Shown: positions 43,259-52,840 of the stretch, piece after piece
How the letters are laid out: every line of letters begins with the position of its first letter
Numbering within the stretch: the first letter of the stretch is position 1
Source of the DNA: an archaeon GW2011_AR15
GTDB taxonomy: Archaea; Nanobdellota; Nanobdellia; Woesearchaeales; GW2011-AR15
NCBI GenBank assembly: GCA_000830295.1
Contig: CP010425.1
Coordinates: 539,308 to 603,307 of the forward strand
Length of the DNA stretch: 64,000 bases
Direction: 5' to 3'
Program-made: the position numbers and the translations under genes
Notes under the pieces: generated by a model
What the model saw: the letters and a program-made list of their open reading frames with translations, nothing else
Told to the model about the DNA's origin: nothing
Databases searched by the model: none

Positions 43259-44338
43259 ATGTTTCCCACATACGTCAGGCTAGGGTATTCAATACCAGCA
43301 TACAGGCTGTCAAGAGTTCTGAATCATCCTCTTGCAAAACCGATTAACATCACCCTTTCTGTCACGAACAGGTGTTATTCAAGATGCCGAAGCTGCAATG
43401 TCTGGAAAGTCCATAAAGAGAATCCCGAGATAGCAACCCAGGAGATGACAACAGAAGAATGGGGCAAATGCCTGAAAAGCCTTGGCAGAGGGCCAATATG
43501 GTTCACAATCACAGGAGGAGAAACAACATTAAGGGATGACCTGCCTCAGATAGTTTCGCTTATAGCTAAGCATAACAGGCCAAGATATATAAACTTGGCA
43601 ACAAGTGGCATTTATCCAAAAAAAACAATTAGCATTGTCAGGGAAACTCTGAAGATAACCTCAAAAAACAACATTCTGTTTACTCTTAACCTATCTATTG
43701 ATGAGATTGATGAGAGATATGAAGAAGTAAGGGGCGTCCCAAAAGGCTTTGAGAAGGTAAAAGAGACATTTTTCGGACTGAAAGAACTTAAAAAAGAATT
43801 TCCGGAGTTTGTTCTTGGTGTTAATATGGTAATCTCAAGGCTCAATTATAAGCGCTTTAAAGAAATTCATAACTATATCATGGATAAATTGGGGCCGGAT
43901 TCTTTTGTTTCAGAGATTGTAGAAAGGAGAAAGGCGATATACTTTGATGATGACCTTTCAATACCTGATGAGGATGCACAGGAAATACTTAATTATCTCA
44001 TAGAATATGAGAACCAGAAATCAGAGCAGGCAAAAGTAATTGGCTTTTTCAGAAGGCGATATTACAGGATACTAAAAAAAATAATACATGATAAGAGGGA
44101 AGCTATGCCCTCGTATTCCGGGATAGCCTCCTGCACCATCTCTTATAACGGCGATGTATGGGATGCCCCAAAAGAGACAAACATCTTTGGCAGCCTCAGA
44201 GAAAACGGGTATGATTTCAGCAGGGTATGGAAATCAGACAGGGCAAGAAATGAAAGGAAAAAACTGAGAGCAAAAAGAGAGTATTCAACAACAGCCAACC
44301 CCCTGTATACAGATATGCTTTGCAATCTTAAGATATAA
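43259..44338 (+). CDS. Radical SAM protein 1 of the island
   Basis: 359 residues. The CX3CX2C cluster (RCYSRCRSCNVWK, Cys about 39, 43, 46) binds the [4Fe-4S] cluster, and TITGGETTLRDD follows as the SAM-binding GGE motif. A short C-terminal part with CTISYNGDVWDAPKETNIFG resembles a reduced SPASM domain. Related to MoaA/PqqE-type enzymes. The substrate is unknown. It sits divergent from the epimerase and tail to tail with radical SAM 2. Confidence 0.8.
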   Translation: MFPTYVRLGYSIPAYRLSRVLNHPLAKPINITLSVTNRCYSRCRSCNVWKVHKENPEIATQEMTTEEWGKCLKSLGRGPIWFTITGGETTLRDDLPQIVSLIAKHNRPRYINLATSGIYPKKTISIVRETLKITSKNNILFTLNLSIDEIDERYEEVRGVPKGFEKVKETFFGLKELKKEFPEFVLGVNMVISRLNYKRFKEIHNYIMDKLGPDSFVSEIVERRKAIYFDDDLSIPDEDAQEILNYLIEYENQKSEQAKVIGFFRRRYYRILKKIIHDKREAMPSYSGIASCTISYNGDVWDAPKETNIFGSLRENGYDFSRVWKSDRARNERKKLRAKREYSTTANPLYTDMLCNLKI

Positions 44339-45553
44339 CTACATAGCCCTGTTCTTTATCATCTTCTCATACATGAAATCAACAAGCTCAGGATTCTTGG
44401 AAAGATGGACGCACAAGTGGCAGATAAACGGATAGTCTTCCTTTTCTATCTTTTTTTCTTTTATAAGGAAATCATATAATTCTTTTCCCTTGAATCTCTT
44501 TAGCAGCATGAGGTGCCTGTGCTCTTTCATAAACACCTCCTCCAGCGAAAGATTTTCACTTAATTTTGCAATAGTGTATTCTTCTTTCATAACAGCGGGC
44601 CCTGCACAGAAAGAGATTCTCTCGTCAGGCAGCAGTTTAAGCATAGTGCAATATAGATTATCAGGATATTCAAACTTGCCTTTGTTCTCTCTTATAATCT
44701 CATCTTTATATTTTTTCCCGGCTCCAATTGGAATAATCTGCCTCCATCTTGATTGGTGGTGTTCCATTAATTTGGAGAACTTTTTTCTGCTTTTTTCATA
44801 ATCACATCTGGAAACTTCTTCAATCTGAAAATCAAACACATTCCAGCCAAAGACATCTTTTGATATGTCCTTGAGTTTGAGGAAACTTTCTTCATTTATT
44901 CCATATTTTCGATGTCCGATGCCTATGCTTATAGTTATAAATCCATTATATCCGGCGTCCTTTAGCCTCTGCATATATTCCCAGGCTTTTTTTGGATCGT
45001 TGCACCAAAAACCGTTTGTAGTCATTCCAAAAACTCGCATACCTTTTTTTTGGGCCAATTTGATGGCTTTACAAAGATGATCCATATAGAGAAAAACTTC
45101 ACCACCAAAAAAAGAAATTTGTCTTATGTTTACTTCTTTTAGTTTATCTATAAACAACTCTATTCTATCGAGTTCCAGTAATTTATGATCAAAATTTGTC
45201 TGATAGCAATGATCACACCTGTAATTGCAGGCATAGGTCAATATAACAGTGGCATAATTAGCGTAGAATATATATGATGGGTAGAGAAAGAGGTCATTCT
45301 TTACAAGTTCTTTTGAAAATTCAAACTCCAGCTTTTTCAGATCATTGTATGAATTAAGTTTTGTTTTTTTTCCTTTTGTTACTTTATCGAATAGCTTATA
45401 TCCAAGTTTTAGTTTACGTATGTTTAATTTTATATAATCTCTGAATTTTTGATAATCACTTTTAAAAGGAGAGCAATAGAAATACTTCAGTCTGGCCGCA
45501 AGGCCAGCCTTATACTTCAGCAACCTGTATTTGTTTTTTATAGTACTGTACAT
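44339..45553 (-). CDS. Radical SAM protein 2 of the island
   Basis: 404 residues. CX3CX2C in TYACNYRCDHCYQ (Cys about 109, 113, 116), SFFGGEVFLYMDHL (GGE motif), and a C-terminal Cys-containing region (ISFCAGPAV, ICHLCVHL). The N-terminal about 100 residues are basic and lack a known domain. A 16-base overlap couples it to the upstream short TraB-like gene. A+T-rich codon use (frequent TTT, ATA, AGA) differs from the housekeeping genes nearby. Confidence 0.8.
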   Translation of the reverse strand: MYSTIKNKYRLLKYKAGLAARLKYFYCSPFKSDYQKFRDYIKLNIRKLKLGYKLFDKVTKGKKTKLNSYNDLKKLEFEFSKELVKNDLFLYPSYIFYANYATVILTYACNYRCDHCYQTNFDHKLLELDRIELFIDKLKEVNIRQISFFGGEVFLYMDHLCKAIKLAQKKGMRVFGMTTNGFWCNDPKKAWEYMQRLKDAGYNGFITISIGIGHRKYGINEESFLKLKDISKDVFGWNVFDFQIEEVSRCDYEKSRKKFSKLMEHHQSRWRQIIPIGAGKKYKDEIIRENKGKFEYPDNLYCTMLKLLPDERISFCAGPAVMKEEYTIAKLSENLSLEEVFMKEHRHLMLLKRFKGKELYDFLIKEKKIEKEDYPFICHLCVHLSKNPELVDFMYEKMIKNRAM

Positions 45554-46071
45554 TCTATTCCTTTAGAGGATAATCTCTTTTTCATTGAATCTAAATGGTC
45601 ATTACCAAGTATTACATATACCTTTTTAATGCTTTCTTTTAAACAGTCTTTACTGATTTCTTCAATCATTGCAGTTTCTCTTTTTTTTATGAAATATTCT
45701 TCAAAAACAGGATTGTTAGTATTATTAGACCCTGTAGTTGCCATCCTAAAGAGATCTTTTATATTGGAATCCCTATAGAATTGCTTTGCTAATTTTATAC
45801 CTTTTATATCTATATATTTGAATTTAAAACCCTCTTTTTTTAGATATTCTGTCAGGTGATAGAATTCATAAAATCTGGTCTTTTTTAATCCAAAAATCCC
45901 ACTAAAAAATCTGGCAGTTATGGTCTTTCTCCGGTGTTTTTTGTATCTTAACATATCATATTCAAGCAAAATAAGAGCATTTTTTGCATTAGAGTTATTA
46001 AGAATAGTTTTTACTTTTTGAAAAGAGGTTGGGTTATTATGCTTAACCCCCATGATAATAATCTTACTCAT
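45538..46071 (-). CDS. Short TraB/TIKI-like protein
   Basis: 177 residues. It carries key landmarks of the TraB clan: IMGVKHNNPTSF at the N-terminus (GxxH), LILLEYDMLRY, then KKRETAMIEEI (R-E-x-x-M) and VYVILGNDHLDSMKKRL (GxxH near the end). Shorter than usual TraB proteins (about 220 or more), so the fold may be trimmed. Coupled by overlap to radical SAM 2. A second, longer TraB protein lies at 20662. Activity unknown. Confidence 0.55.
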   Translation of the reverse strand: MSKIIIMGVKHNNPTSFQKVKTILNNSNAKNALILLEYDMLRYKKHRRKTITARFFSGIFGLKKTRFYEFYHLTEYLKKEGFKFKYIDIKGIKLAKQFYRDSNIKDLFRMATTGSNNTNNPVFEEYFIKKRETAMIEEISKDCLKESIKKVYVILGNDHLDSMKKRLSSKGIECTVL

Positions 46072-46112
46072 ATTAAGGCGACATAGTTTTTGTCTAGATT
46101 AATTTAACTGTT

Positions 46113-46256
46113 TTATGAAGGCTTTAAATTATATCTTCTCAGAATTCTGTTTCCAAAAACCTTTTCTTTAATGAAAGTAAAGACTCTTTCTCCGAAGCTT
46201 TTATACATGGCTATAATAAGAGTCTTCCCTTTTATATATTTTTCGGGCGGGAGCAG
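46113..46256 (-). pseudogene. Possible decayed gene 3' end
   Basis: A 47-codon open stretch on the minus strand looks coding: LLPPEKYIKGKTLIIAMYKS, then FGERVFTFIKEKVFGNRILR ending at a TAA. An in-frame TAG lies directly before it and no start or promoter is evident. Its beginning (LLPP-K) recalls the LLPSKF segment near the C-terminus of the radical SAM protein at 46300. It may be the remnant of a paralog. The 228-base gap 46072-46299 holds nothing else I can support. Confidence 0.35.
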
Positions 46257-46299
46257 CTACCAAAAGGTTTTTTAAGCATTAGTACTTAATTTTAAGATT

Positions 46300-47808
46300 A
46301 TGAATGAGAAAAAGAAAATACTGTTTATCAAATATTTTACTCCGGCAAACTTTGACCAGCGCACTATTGGAGCCATACTTAATCACAGATACGATGTCAG
46401 CTACCTGACTATCCTAAGCGATGATGGTTTTAAGTCGCTTAAAGGAGAAAAAACCCACGACAGAGAGAATTATCGGAAACTTGGCAAATTCTGCAGCAAC
46501 TACGATTTCATACTTATAGGCGCGCTATCTTTTGATGAGAAAAGGATATTTGAGTTTATAACCTATCTAAATAGGAATTATCCGGATCTTAGACTCCTCC
46601 TTGGGGGGCCGTTGGCAATGGCAGAACCTGAAAAATGCCTGAAATATGTTGATTACCTTTGTATCTGGGACGCATATAATATAATGCAGCTTTTTGACTA
46701 TATTGAGACAGGGAAGTTTCCTGAAGGAGGGTTGGATAATTTTGTGATAAAGGGAAAAAATGAGTTTCCAGGATTATCATTGCCAAAGACTTATGATGAA
46801 TACCCGGTCCCAGATTTTGCTTCTGAAGAAAATTATTCTTATCTTAATGGAAAATTGATGAAACTAGGTAAATATACTCCAAAAATGGTTTATTTTGAAA
46901 CAGAAAAAGGATGCATCTTCAACTGTAGTTTCTGTTCTATTTCTCATTATAACAAAATAAAGCGTCAAAATAAAATGCCTCTTGTAGTAAAGAGCTCTAT
47001 GATAGTTGTCTTAGAGAAACTTAGAAAAATAAAATCCAATTTAAGAAAAGATGCATGTATTGACATCTTGGACGATAACTTTTTTGTCTATAGTGAAGAA
47101 GAAATACAATATTTTGTTGATCATTATGACAAAGAGATAGGTCTTCCTGTTATAATTCAAACCGACCCCAGATCAGAAAATTTCATTGAGAAGTTTAGGA
47201 TTATTTCTAAAATAAAAAATATGAAAGTATTTGCGTGCGGAATTCAAACTGGATCAGAGCAATTTAATCTGAGAGTATACAACAGATCTCAGAAAAATAA
47301 GCTCATAATAGATAACCATAGGTCTATGAAAAAAATAATGAGACGACAGGGTGTGAAATTTACAGTCTTATATTATATAATATACAATAACCCATTAGAG
47401 AAAAGAGAAGATGTTCTTGACACAATTAACCTCATGCTTAATCTTAGAGGGAAGGAGTTTGAATTCCAGCTAAATGCCTATTCGTTAATACCTTCAACAA
47501 TACTTGGAGAGAGATTAAAAGACTATTATAATGATATATATACTTTCAGAGACCCGCAGTTTAATGTTTTCAGAAAAAATGCATTCTATAATCTATTCCT
47601 TTTTATCATAAACAAAATTAATTTTATGGGTGCAGATTTCCTCCTGCCAAGCAAATTTAAGGAGAATATAGTTACTGAACTATTGAACAATAAATTCCTT
47701 GCAAAGCCGTATTACAAAGCATTAATAAACGCTACATATACTCACGAAAAAAGAAGGCTACAAAAAGAAAGAGAGGACATTCTAAAGAGAGCCACGATAA
47801 TTGCATAG
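46300..47808 (+). CDS. Radical SAM protein 3 with B12-binding-like N-terminus
   Basis: 502 residues. The N-terminal about 150 residues follow the cobalamin-binding-type flavodoxin fold (ILFIKYFTPANFDQRTIGAI, LLLGGPLAMAEPEKCLKYVDY), although the DxHxxG cobalt ligand motif is missing. The radical SAM domain has GCIFNCSFCSIS (CX3CX2C near 204-211), DILDDNFF and ACGIQTGSEQF. The C-terminal part (about 400-502) is family-specific. Similar proteins carry out methylation, methylthiolation or C-C bond formation. A+T-rich. Confidence 0.8.
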   Translation: MNEKKKILFIKYFTPANFDQRTIGAILNHRYDVSYLTILSDDGFKSLKGEKTHDRENYRKLGKFCSNYDFILIGALSFDEKRIFEFITYLNRNYPDLRLLLGGPLAMAEPEKCLKYVDYLCIWDAYNIMQLFDYIETGKFPEGGLDNFVIKGKNEFPGLSLPKTYDEYPVPDFASEENYSYLNGKLMKLGKYTPKMVYFETEKGCIFNCSFCSISHYNKIKRQNKMPLVVKSSMIVVLEKLRKIKSNLRKDACIDILDDNFFVYSEEEIQYFVDHYDKEIGLPVIIQTDPRSENFIEKFRIISKIKNMKVFACGIQTGSEQFNLRVYNRSQKNKLIIDNHRSMKKIMRRQGVKFTVLYYIIYNNPLEKREDVLDTINLMLNLRGKEFEFQLNAYSLIPSTILGERLKDYYNDIYTFRDPQFNVFRKNAFYNLFLFIINKINFMGADFLLPSKFKENIVTELLNNKFLAKPYYKALINATYTHEKRRLQKEREDILKRATIIA

Positions 47809-47812
47809 ATAT

Positions 47813-48817
47813 ATGAAAAAATTTAAGGCAATATTGAGAGGCAGCAGGAAAGTCCTTCTAATAACTTCCTCCGGATATATGAATCTGGGTGGAGAAGCAG
47901 TTGTCCATAAGATAATAACTGAGGTCCAGTCAGCAAATCCAAAATCCCGGCTGAGAGCTACTTCAAGCAACCCTGGACACTCAGAGAAACTGCATAAATT
48001 TGAAAATATCAAATTCATAAATTCTCTCTCAGTCAAACTTGTTTCCAATCTATTGTTAGCAGACACAATTGTTATTGCAGGCGATGAGATTACTTCTGCC
48101 AGGCTTAATCAGCTTTACCCAGGAGTTCTGTCATATCTTCAGGGAAAATTCAGGATATTTGCTGCAGCTCTTGGAGTATTTTTAGGGAAAAAAGTCATTT
48201 TCTACAAGATCGGTCTGTATTCTTTTCAAAACAATTTCCCAAAAGGTGCCCTTAATTACGCACTAGAGAATTCAGTTCTTATTGTTGCAAGGGACAATGA
48301 AACAAAAAAACAGCTTAGGTTGTTCGGGTGCAGAAAAGAAATCCAGGCTGGGAGAGACCCCGGTTATGATGTGGAATACCGGAAACAGAAGGGAACTAGA
48401 GGGATGGGCCTGATATTGAGCAACCCCCTCAATGACAGAAAAGAGCAGAAATTAACACAATTCCTGAAAAGCCTGTCTGACAAAAAGAAAAAGCGCAAAC
48501 TCTGTTTCTTTGTTTTCTGCAGACATCCGGAAAAAGAAGCGGAAAATGATTTAACTTTTGTCAATAAAATAGTTTCTAAGCTCGGCCTGAAAAAGAAAGA
48601 TTATGAAATATTTGTCTCAGATGAGCCCGCCAGAGTCAAGTCAAAAATGTCATCTATGTCTTTTATTATAACCTCAAGATATCACGGCGCAGTTTTCGCA
48701 GATTCAACAAAAGTCCCTTTCATTGCACTGCCCGTCAGCAACAAATTAAGGGCATTCGGAAAAAGGACAGTTGAATTCGAGGAGCTGGAAAATTTTAACT
48801 TAAACCATATCAAGTAA
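47813..48817 (+). CDS. Polysaccharide pyruvyltransferase family protein
   Basis: 334 residues. The GT-B-like pyruvyltransferase layout is visible: LLITSSGYMNLGGEAVVHKII near 18 (usually GNxGD), ADTIVIAGDEIT near 87, and ITSRYHGAVFADSTKVPFIAL near 285, where the SRxH segment is diagnostic. Members such as CsaB and WcaK add pyruvate to surface sugars. A TTG at 47801 inside the previous gene is possible; I chose ATG at 47813. It overlaps the convergent CapK-like gene by 18 bases. Confidence 0.8.
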   Translation: MKKFKAILRGSRKVLLITSSGYMNLGGEAVVHKIITEVQSANPKSRLRATSSNPGHSEKLHKFENIKFINSLSVKLVSNLLLADTIVIAGDEITSARLNQLYPGVLSYLQGKFRIFAAALGVFLGKKVIFYKIGLYSFQNNFPKGALNYALENSVLIVARDNETKKQLRLFGCRKEIQAGRDPGYDVEYRKQKGTRGMGLILSNPLNDRKEQKLTQFLKSLSDKKKKRKLCFFVFCRHPEKEAENDLTFVNKIVSKLGLKKKDYEIFVSDEPARVKSKMSSMSFIITSRYHGAVFADSTKVPFIALPVSNKLRAFGKRTVEFEELENFNLNHIK

Positions 48818-50002
48818 CTTCAGCTTACCTCGCTCAGAGAAGCCAATCTTTTTATTGATTGTAACACTGACTTTCTTAAAGGCTAATTTCATAAATGCTT
48901 CTTTAATTTCCCCATTGATTTCCTTGTCATGCACTTGTTTTGGGAGTATGTTTATTGTTAATCTGTTCCCAGAACACTTAAAAGTAAATAACTTTACGGT
49001 CTGGAAATCAAGCATCTTATCTACCATATCCCCAAGATAAACCTCTTTTTTTCCTGCTTTTATGAAATCGCTTTCCCTGCCTAAAATACGCTTTATCCTG
49101 CTGTTTTCAGCCATTACAAGGTCATCAGTCCTGTATCTTATCAAAGGCATAAAATAGTTTGAGAGAGAAGTGATAACCGGTCTTTTTATCCCTGGTTTTC
49201 TTGTATCTTCAAATTCAAGGACCACACTATCCCAGTTTGTCTTATAGTAGGTCATGCCAGGCTTCCTGTAAGCAGCAATATTGAACTCAGTGAGCCCATA
49301 ATTGTCGGAAACAGGACAGCCAAATCTTTTCTCAAAATATGCTCTCATTTTCTCTGTCAAAACCTCCCCAATGCAGAATATTCTCCTTAGCTTCAGGCTT
49401 CTCAGATGCTTTTCATCAAAAGAATTCGCAAGTTCGAGAAGCTTGAACGGGAAATAATAGAGATACTTTATTTTATGTTTTCGGATAATCTCAACTTGCT
49501 TTTCAGGGTTGGAATCCTGCCTTATTATGACTTTCCTGCTTATCCCAAATTTGTTGAAGAAACTGTTGCTTTCTTCTCTGTACCAGTAGAATCCAAGCTT
49601 CCTGAAAGGAGTGTATCCCTGGTCCATCAGTGTTCTGATAAAAATGGCGTTGTTGTAATCATTGGCCTCATCATCAAGGTAAACAGAGAATTCTTCTCCA
49701 GTAGTCCCGCTTGTGTATGTGACTTTGTAATCTTTCATCTTTTTTCTGTCAATCAGCTTCCTATAGTTTTTTAGAAGAGCAGACTTGTCCACACAGGGGA
49801 TTTTTTTAATATCTTCAAGGGCCCTTAACATATTAGGATGAAATTTTTTTTTTGAGTAGAACTCCCTGTAAAACTGGTTATTCCTGTATGCATGATCCAC
49901 TATGTTTTTCAGAAAAAAAAACTGGAGATCTCTCTTTTTTCTGTGGCTGAATTTATCCTGACTGAATATCTTGTATAAGTAGTAGAGCTCTCTTAAAAAC
50001 AT
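48800..50002 (-). CDS. CapK/PaaK-like adenylate-forming enzyme
   Basis: 400 residues. YTSGTTGEEFSVYLD (P-loop of ANL enzymes, near 95), NYGLTEFNIAAY (about 240, aromatic-G-x-T-E motif), and RYRTDDLVMAEN (about 290) mark the phenylacetate-CoA-ligase-like/CapK family. It activates an acid to an acyl-adenylate, often in capsule or exopolysaccharide clusters. Its gene overlap with the pyruvyltransferase and the neighbourhood support a role in surface polymer decoration. Confidence 0.82.
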   Translation of the reverse strand: MFLRELYYLYKIFSQDKFSHRKKRDLQFFFLKNIVDHAYRNNQFYREFYSKKKFHPNMLRALEDIKKIPCVDKSALLKNYRKLIDRKKMKDYKVTYTSGTTGEEFSVYLDDEANDYNNAIFIRTLMDQGYTPFRKLGFYWYREESNSFFNKFGISRKVIIRQDSNPEKQVEIIRKHKIKYLYYFPFKLLELANSFDEKHLRSLKLRRIFCIGEVLTEKMRAYFEKRFGCPVSDNYGLTEFNIAAYRKPGMTYYKTNWDSVVLEFEDTRKPGIKRPVITSLSNYFMPLIRYRTDDLVMAENSRIKRILGRESDFIKAGKKEVYLGDMVDKMLDFQTVKLFTFKCSGNRLTINILPKQVHDKEINGEIKEAFMKLAFKKVSVTINKKIGFSERGKLKLLDMV

Positions 50003-50040
50003 AAAAATATAGAGGGAAACGTAATATTAAAGCTTATTGC

Positions 50041-51876
50041 TTATTTATGGAATTTTTTAACAAGCTCCATGATTTCTTTGCCCGGCGCCTTTCCCCTCAG
50101 CTTTCCCATAACCTTTCCTATTACAGCATTCCTGGGAATTCCTTTATTCTCTTTCAGTATTTTCTTCACTTCTTTCTCAAGCAATTTTCCCGTCAATGGC
50201 TTATATTGTTTATAGTCAGGTGATTTTCCTTCTGCAATGCCGATAAGTATCTCAAAGACAGCATCATCTGTTATCAAACCCCTGTTCAGTTTCTCCAGTA
50301 TTCCAGGAGCGTGCTTCTCAATCTCGATTTCCTTATTATATCTCTTTTTTATCTCCTTCGGAGATTCTATAAGTGTCCTTGCTATAAAACCCGGCTCTAC
50401 TTTCCTGTATTTCCTGACGTATTCTTCAAAATCAATGCCTTCATCGACAACCTCTTTCGCAAGCTGTCTACTGACATTATACTCTTTTGCCAGTCTATTG
50501 ATTTTTTCAGGTATAAGTTCAGGCAGCTCTACAGACCCAAGAAGCTCTTCTGTGACATCAATATTAGGTATATCTGTCTCAGGATAAAGCCTGTTGGCCC
50601 CTGGAAGGGGCCTTGCATAAGAATTTGTGGCATTGTGATGGTTTGGAATCCTTGTTTCTTCGGGAACTCCTTTCAGACTATATAGGGCCCTCTCATAGAC
50701 AGCGTCTGCGGCTTTTTCTGCAATTGCTTTCTTCTCTGCCATCACAATTATCAGGTCATTTTTTCCTGCCTTGAATAACTTCCTAAGCTCTTCAAATTCT
50801 TTTCCAAGGTTGTATTTTGAAAGATCCTCATCAGTATGTATCATTCCCTTTGTGCCGTAAGCCATTGCGTATTCCGCAAGCTCTTTCCCGAATGTCTTCT
50901 CAGGGCACAGCTCTTTTTTCAGCAATCCTGAGAAATTTGGGAGAAGAAGGGCAATAACAGAGCCGCCGCTCTGTATTATGCCTGAAATCATCCTTGACTC
51001 GGAATTTCTGAACAGCTCTGTGGCATCTTCTGTTTTCTTGCTGAATTTTCCTGTTTTTCTTTTTTTCAGTTCTTTCTTTATCTCAATCAGGTTATACTGC
51101 CTCAATACTTCATTTTCAATCAGCAGCTCCAGCTTTTTCAGGTCCTGCCAGCCCTTTACCTCTATTCTTGCCCCTTCTTTAATCGATATATTTACGTCCT
51201 GCCTTATTGAGCCTATACCTCTCCTTACATTAAATGACCTCAAAAGAGTCCCTATTGCCAGGGCGGTTTCCCTCACATGCTTAGGGTCTTTTAATGAGGC
51301 ATCCGTGCCGATTTCAAGCAGGGGTACACCGAGTCTTGAAAGGGAATAGTATACAGCATCGCCTTCTTTTTTCTCTATCTTAGAAGAATCTTCCTCGAGG
51401 TTAAGCTGGACAATCTTTACTCTGCCTTCAGGAGTTTCAAGGAACGAATCCTTATTCTCATAGCCAAGCAGCATTGTCCTCTGGAACCCTGATACCGCAG
51501 AGCCGTCTGTCACTGTCTTGCGCATCACGCATATTGTTTCCGGGACATTCAGCTTAAACATCTTTGCCACGCCAAGGCCGATCATAAGCGCTTCATTATT
51601 GACAGCATGAGGAGGTTCCTCATCAAGCTCGACAAGGCAGTATTCACCTTTATAGCCGTGGTACAGAAATTTCCTGTTCCTGAACTGCTCATACTGGGCT
51701 GCAAGGTCAACTTCTCCTGTCTCTCCTGCAGATGCCCTCAGCTTTCTCGAGGTCTCGGAAATAAGCTCTTTTTCCCCCATGCCGGAAGAGCAGTCGCAGA
51801 ACAACTTTCCAGTGTTAAGCTCCTGATGTATCTCAATGCCTGCTTTGAATCCCAGTTTATTGTAATCTACCTTCAT
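50041..51876 (-). CDS. gatE: Glutamyl-tRNA(Gln) amidotransferase subunit E
   Basis: 611 residues, full length for GatE. GFKAGIEIHQELNTGKLFCDCSS at the N-terminus, YCLVELDEEPPHAVN, RKTVTDGSAVSGFQRT, DVNISIKEGARIEVKGWQ, the AspRS-type insertion domain (about 265-400), and the C-terminal helical and YqeY-like tail (RNAVIGKVMGKLRGKAPG). With GatD (absent here) it converts Glu-tRNA(Gln) to Gln-tRNA(Gln), so the cell likely lacks GlnRS. A housekeeping gene placed inside the accessory island. Confidence 0.96.
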   Translation of the reverse strand: MKVDYNKLGFKAGIEIHQELNTGKLFCDCSSGMGEKELISETSRKLRASAGETGEVDLAAQYEQFRNRKFLYHGYKGEYCLVELDEEPPHAVNNEALMIGLGVAKMFKLNVPETICVMRKTVTDGSAVSGFQRTMLLGYENKDSFLETPEGRVKIVQLNLEEDSSKIEKKEGDAVYYSLSRLGVPLLEIGTDASLKDPKHVRETALAIGTLLRSFNVRRGIGSIRQDVNISIKEGARIEVKGWQDLKKLELLIENEVLRQYNLIEIKKELKKRKTGKFSKKTEDATELFRNSESRMISGIIQSGGSVIALLLPNFSGLLKKELCPEKTFGKELAEYAMAYGTKGMIHTDEDLSKYNLGKEFEELRKLFKAGKNDLIIVMAEKKAIAEKAADAVYERALYSLKGVPEETRIPNHHNATNSYARPLPGANRLYPETDIPNIDVTEELLGSVELPELIPEKINRLAKEYNVSRQLAKEVVDEGIDFEEYVRKYRKVEPGFIARTLIESPKEIKKRYNKEIEIEKHAPGILEKLNRGLITDDAVFEILIGIAEGKSPDYKQYKPLTGKLLEKEVKKILKENKGIPRNAVIGKVMGKLRGKAPGKEIMELVKKFHK

Positions 51877-51915
51877 AGTATAGGTGATATATATAATCTT
51901 TATATAGATTTTGCG

Positions 51916-52755
51916 TTAAGCTGAATCTTGTTTCTTCATCCTTACTATTCTCTCATTTTTTTTTGTAGTTATTTTTGGTATTTTAGTCTTCACTTCTTTT
52001 TGCCAAAACGCATCATCAAAAATAATTTCTCTTACCCAGGGTAAATGACCGTCATGTGAAAATATAACTCCATTAGGAACGATTAACGGATATAAATTTT
52101 TCAGACATATTTTTGTGGAAGAAGCATAGTCAACATCTAGGAAAGCAACTGCAATATTTTCATCAAAAGAAGGCATTGTTTTTTCAAATAATCCCTTTAT
52201 AAATATACAGTTGTCAATTTCCCCATATCTCTTTACGTTATTTTTCACTTCATCTAGAGATCCTTTAAATAATCCTTTTTTGTAGAGCTCTTCAAGAAAT
52301 AGTTTCCCTTCTTTCTTTTTATCAGGTTCAGGCAGTCCTTCAAAAGAGTCAAATACATAGAGTTTCTTGTTTACCAATTTTGCAGCTATGCTTAGTTTAC
52401 AAGTGCTTGCTCCTTTCCAACATCCTGCCTCCACAAGTATCCCTTTAAGGTTAGATAGTTTTAATATTTCTGTAATAATTTCAAATATCTCTTTTTGAGA
52501 ATGATAACCCTCCACATTTTTAGAAATAATATGGGCTCTTTTTATTATCTCAACTTTCTCTTTAAAACTGATTCCCAGATTTTCCTTTAAAAACCGGGAG
52601 TATGTAAAAATATTAGCTAAAGGATAAAAAATACTAATTGCATTTATAATAAATTTTGGTATGATTTTCTTCAATATGCTCTCTATGCTGGGAGGCAGGC
52701 GCCCTTCTTTCAATAAATAAATGGGCTTGTTGATAACCGGTTTAGCAGAGGACAT
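51916..52755 (-). CDS. TylF/macrocin O-methyltransferase-like protein
   Basis: 279 residues. A SAM-binding Rossmann start LVEAGCWKGASTCKLSI (near 109), YVFDSFEGLPEPD, then VAFLDVDYASSTKICLKNLY and VIFSHDGHLPWV define the TylF family, which methylates hydroxyls on deoxysugars. The about 100 N-terminal residues hold a helical segment. A+T-rich codon use, like the radical SAM genes. Likely part of the same surface-modification set, separated from it by GatE. Confidence 0.75.
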   Translation of the reverse strand: MSSAKPVINKPIYLLKEGRLPPSIESILKKIIPKFIINAISIFYPLANIFTYSRFLKENLGISFKEKVEIIKRAHIISKNVEGYHSQKEIFEIITEILKLSNLKGILVEAGCWKGASTCKLSIAAKLVNKKLYVFDSFEGLPEPDKKKEGKLFLEELYKKGLFKGSLDEVKNNVKRYGEIDNCIFIKGLFEKTMPSFDENIAVAFLDVDYASSTKICLKNLYPLIVPNGVIFSHDGHLPWVREIIFDDAFWQKEVKTKIPKITTKKNERIVRMKKQDSA

Positions 52756-52840
52756 TGAGAGTAATAATACTCTCTCTCTTTATATTATTTCTTAACATTT
52801 TTTCAAAAACAATTTAAACACCATTTCATTAGCTATTCCA

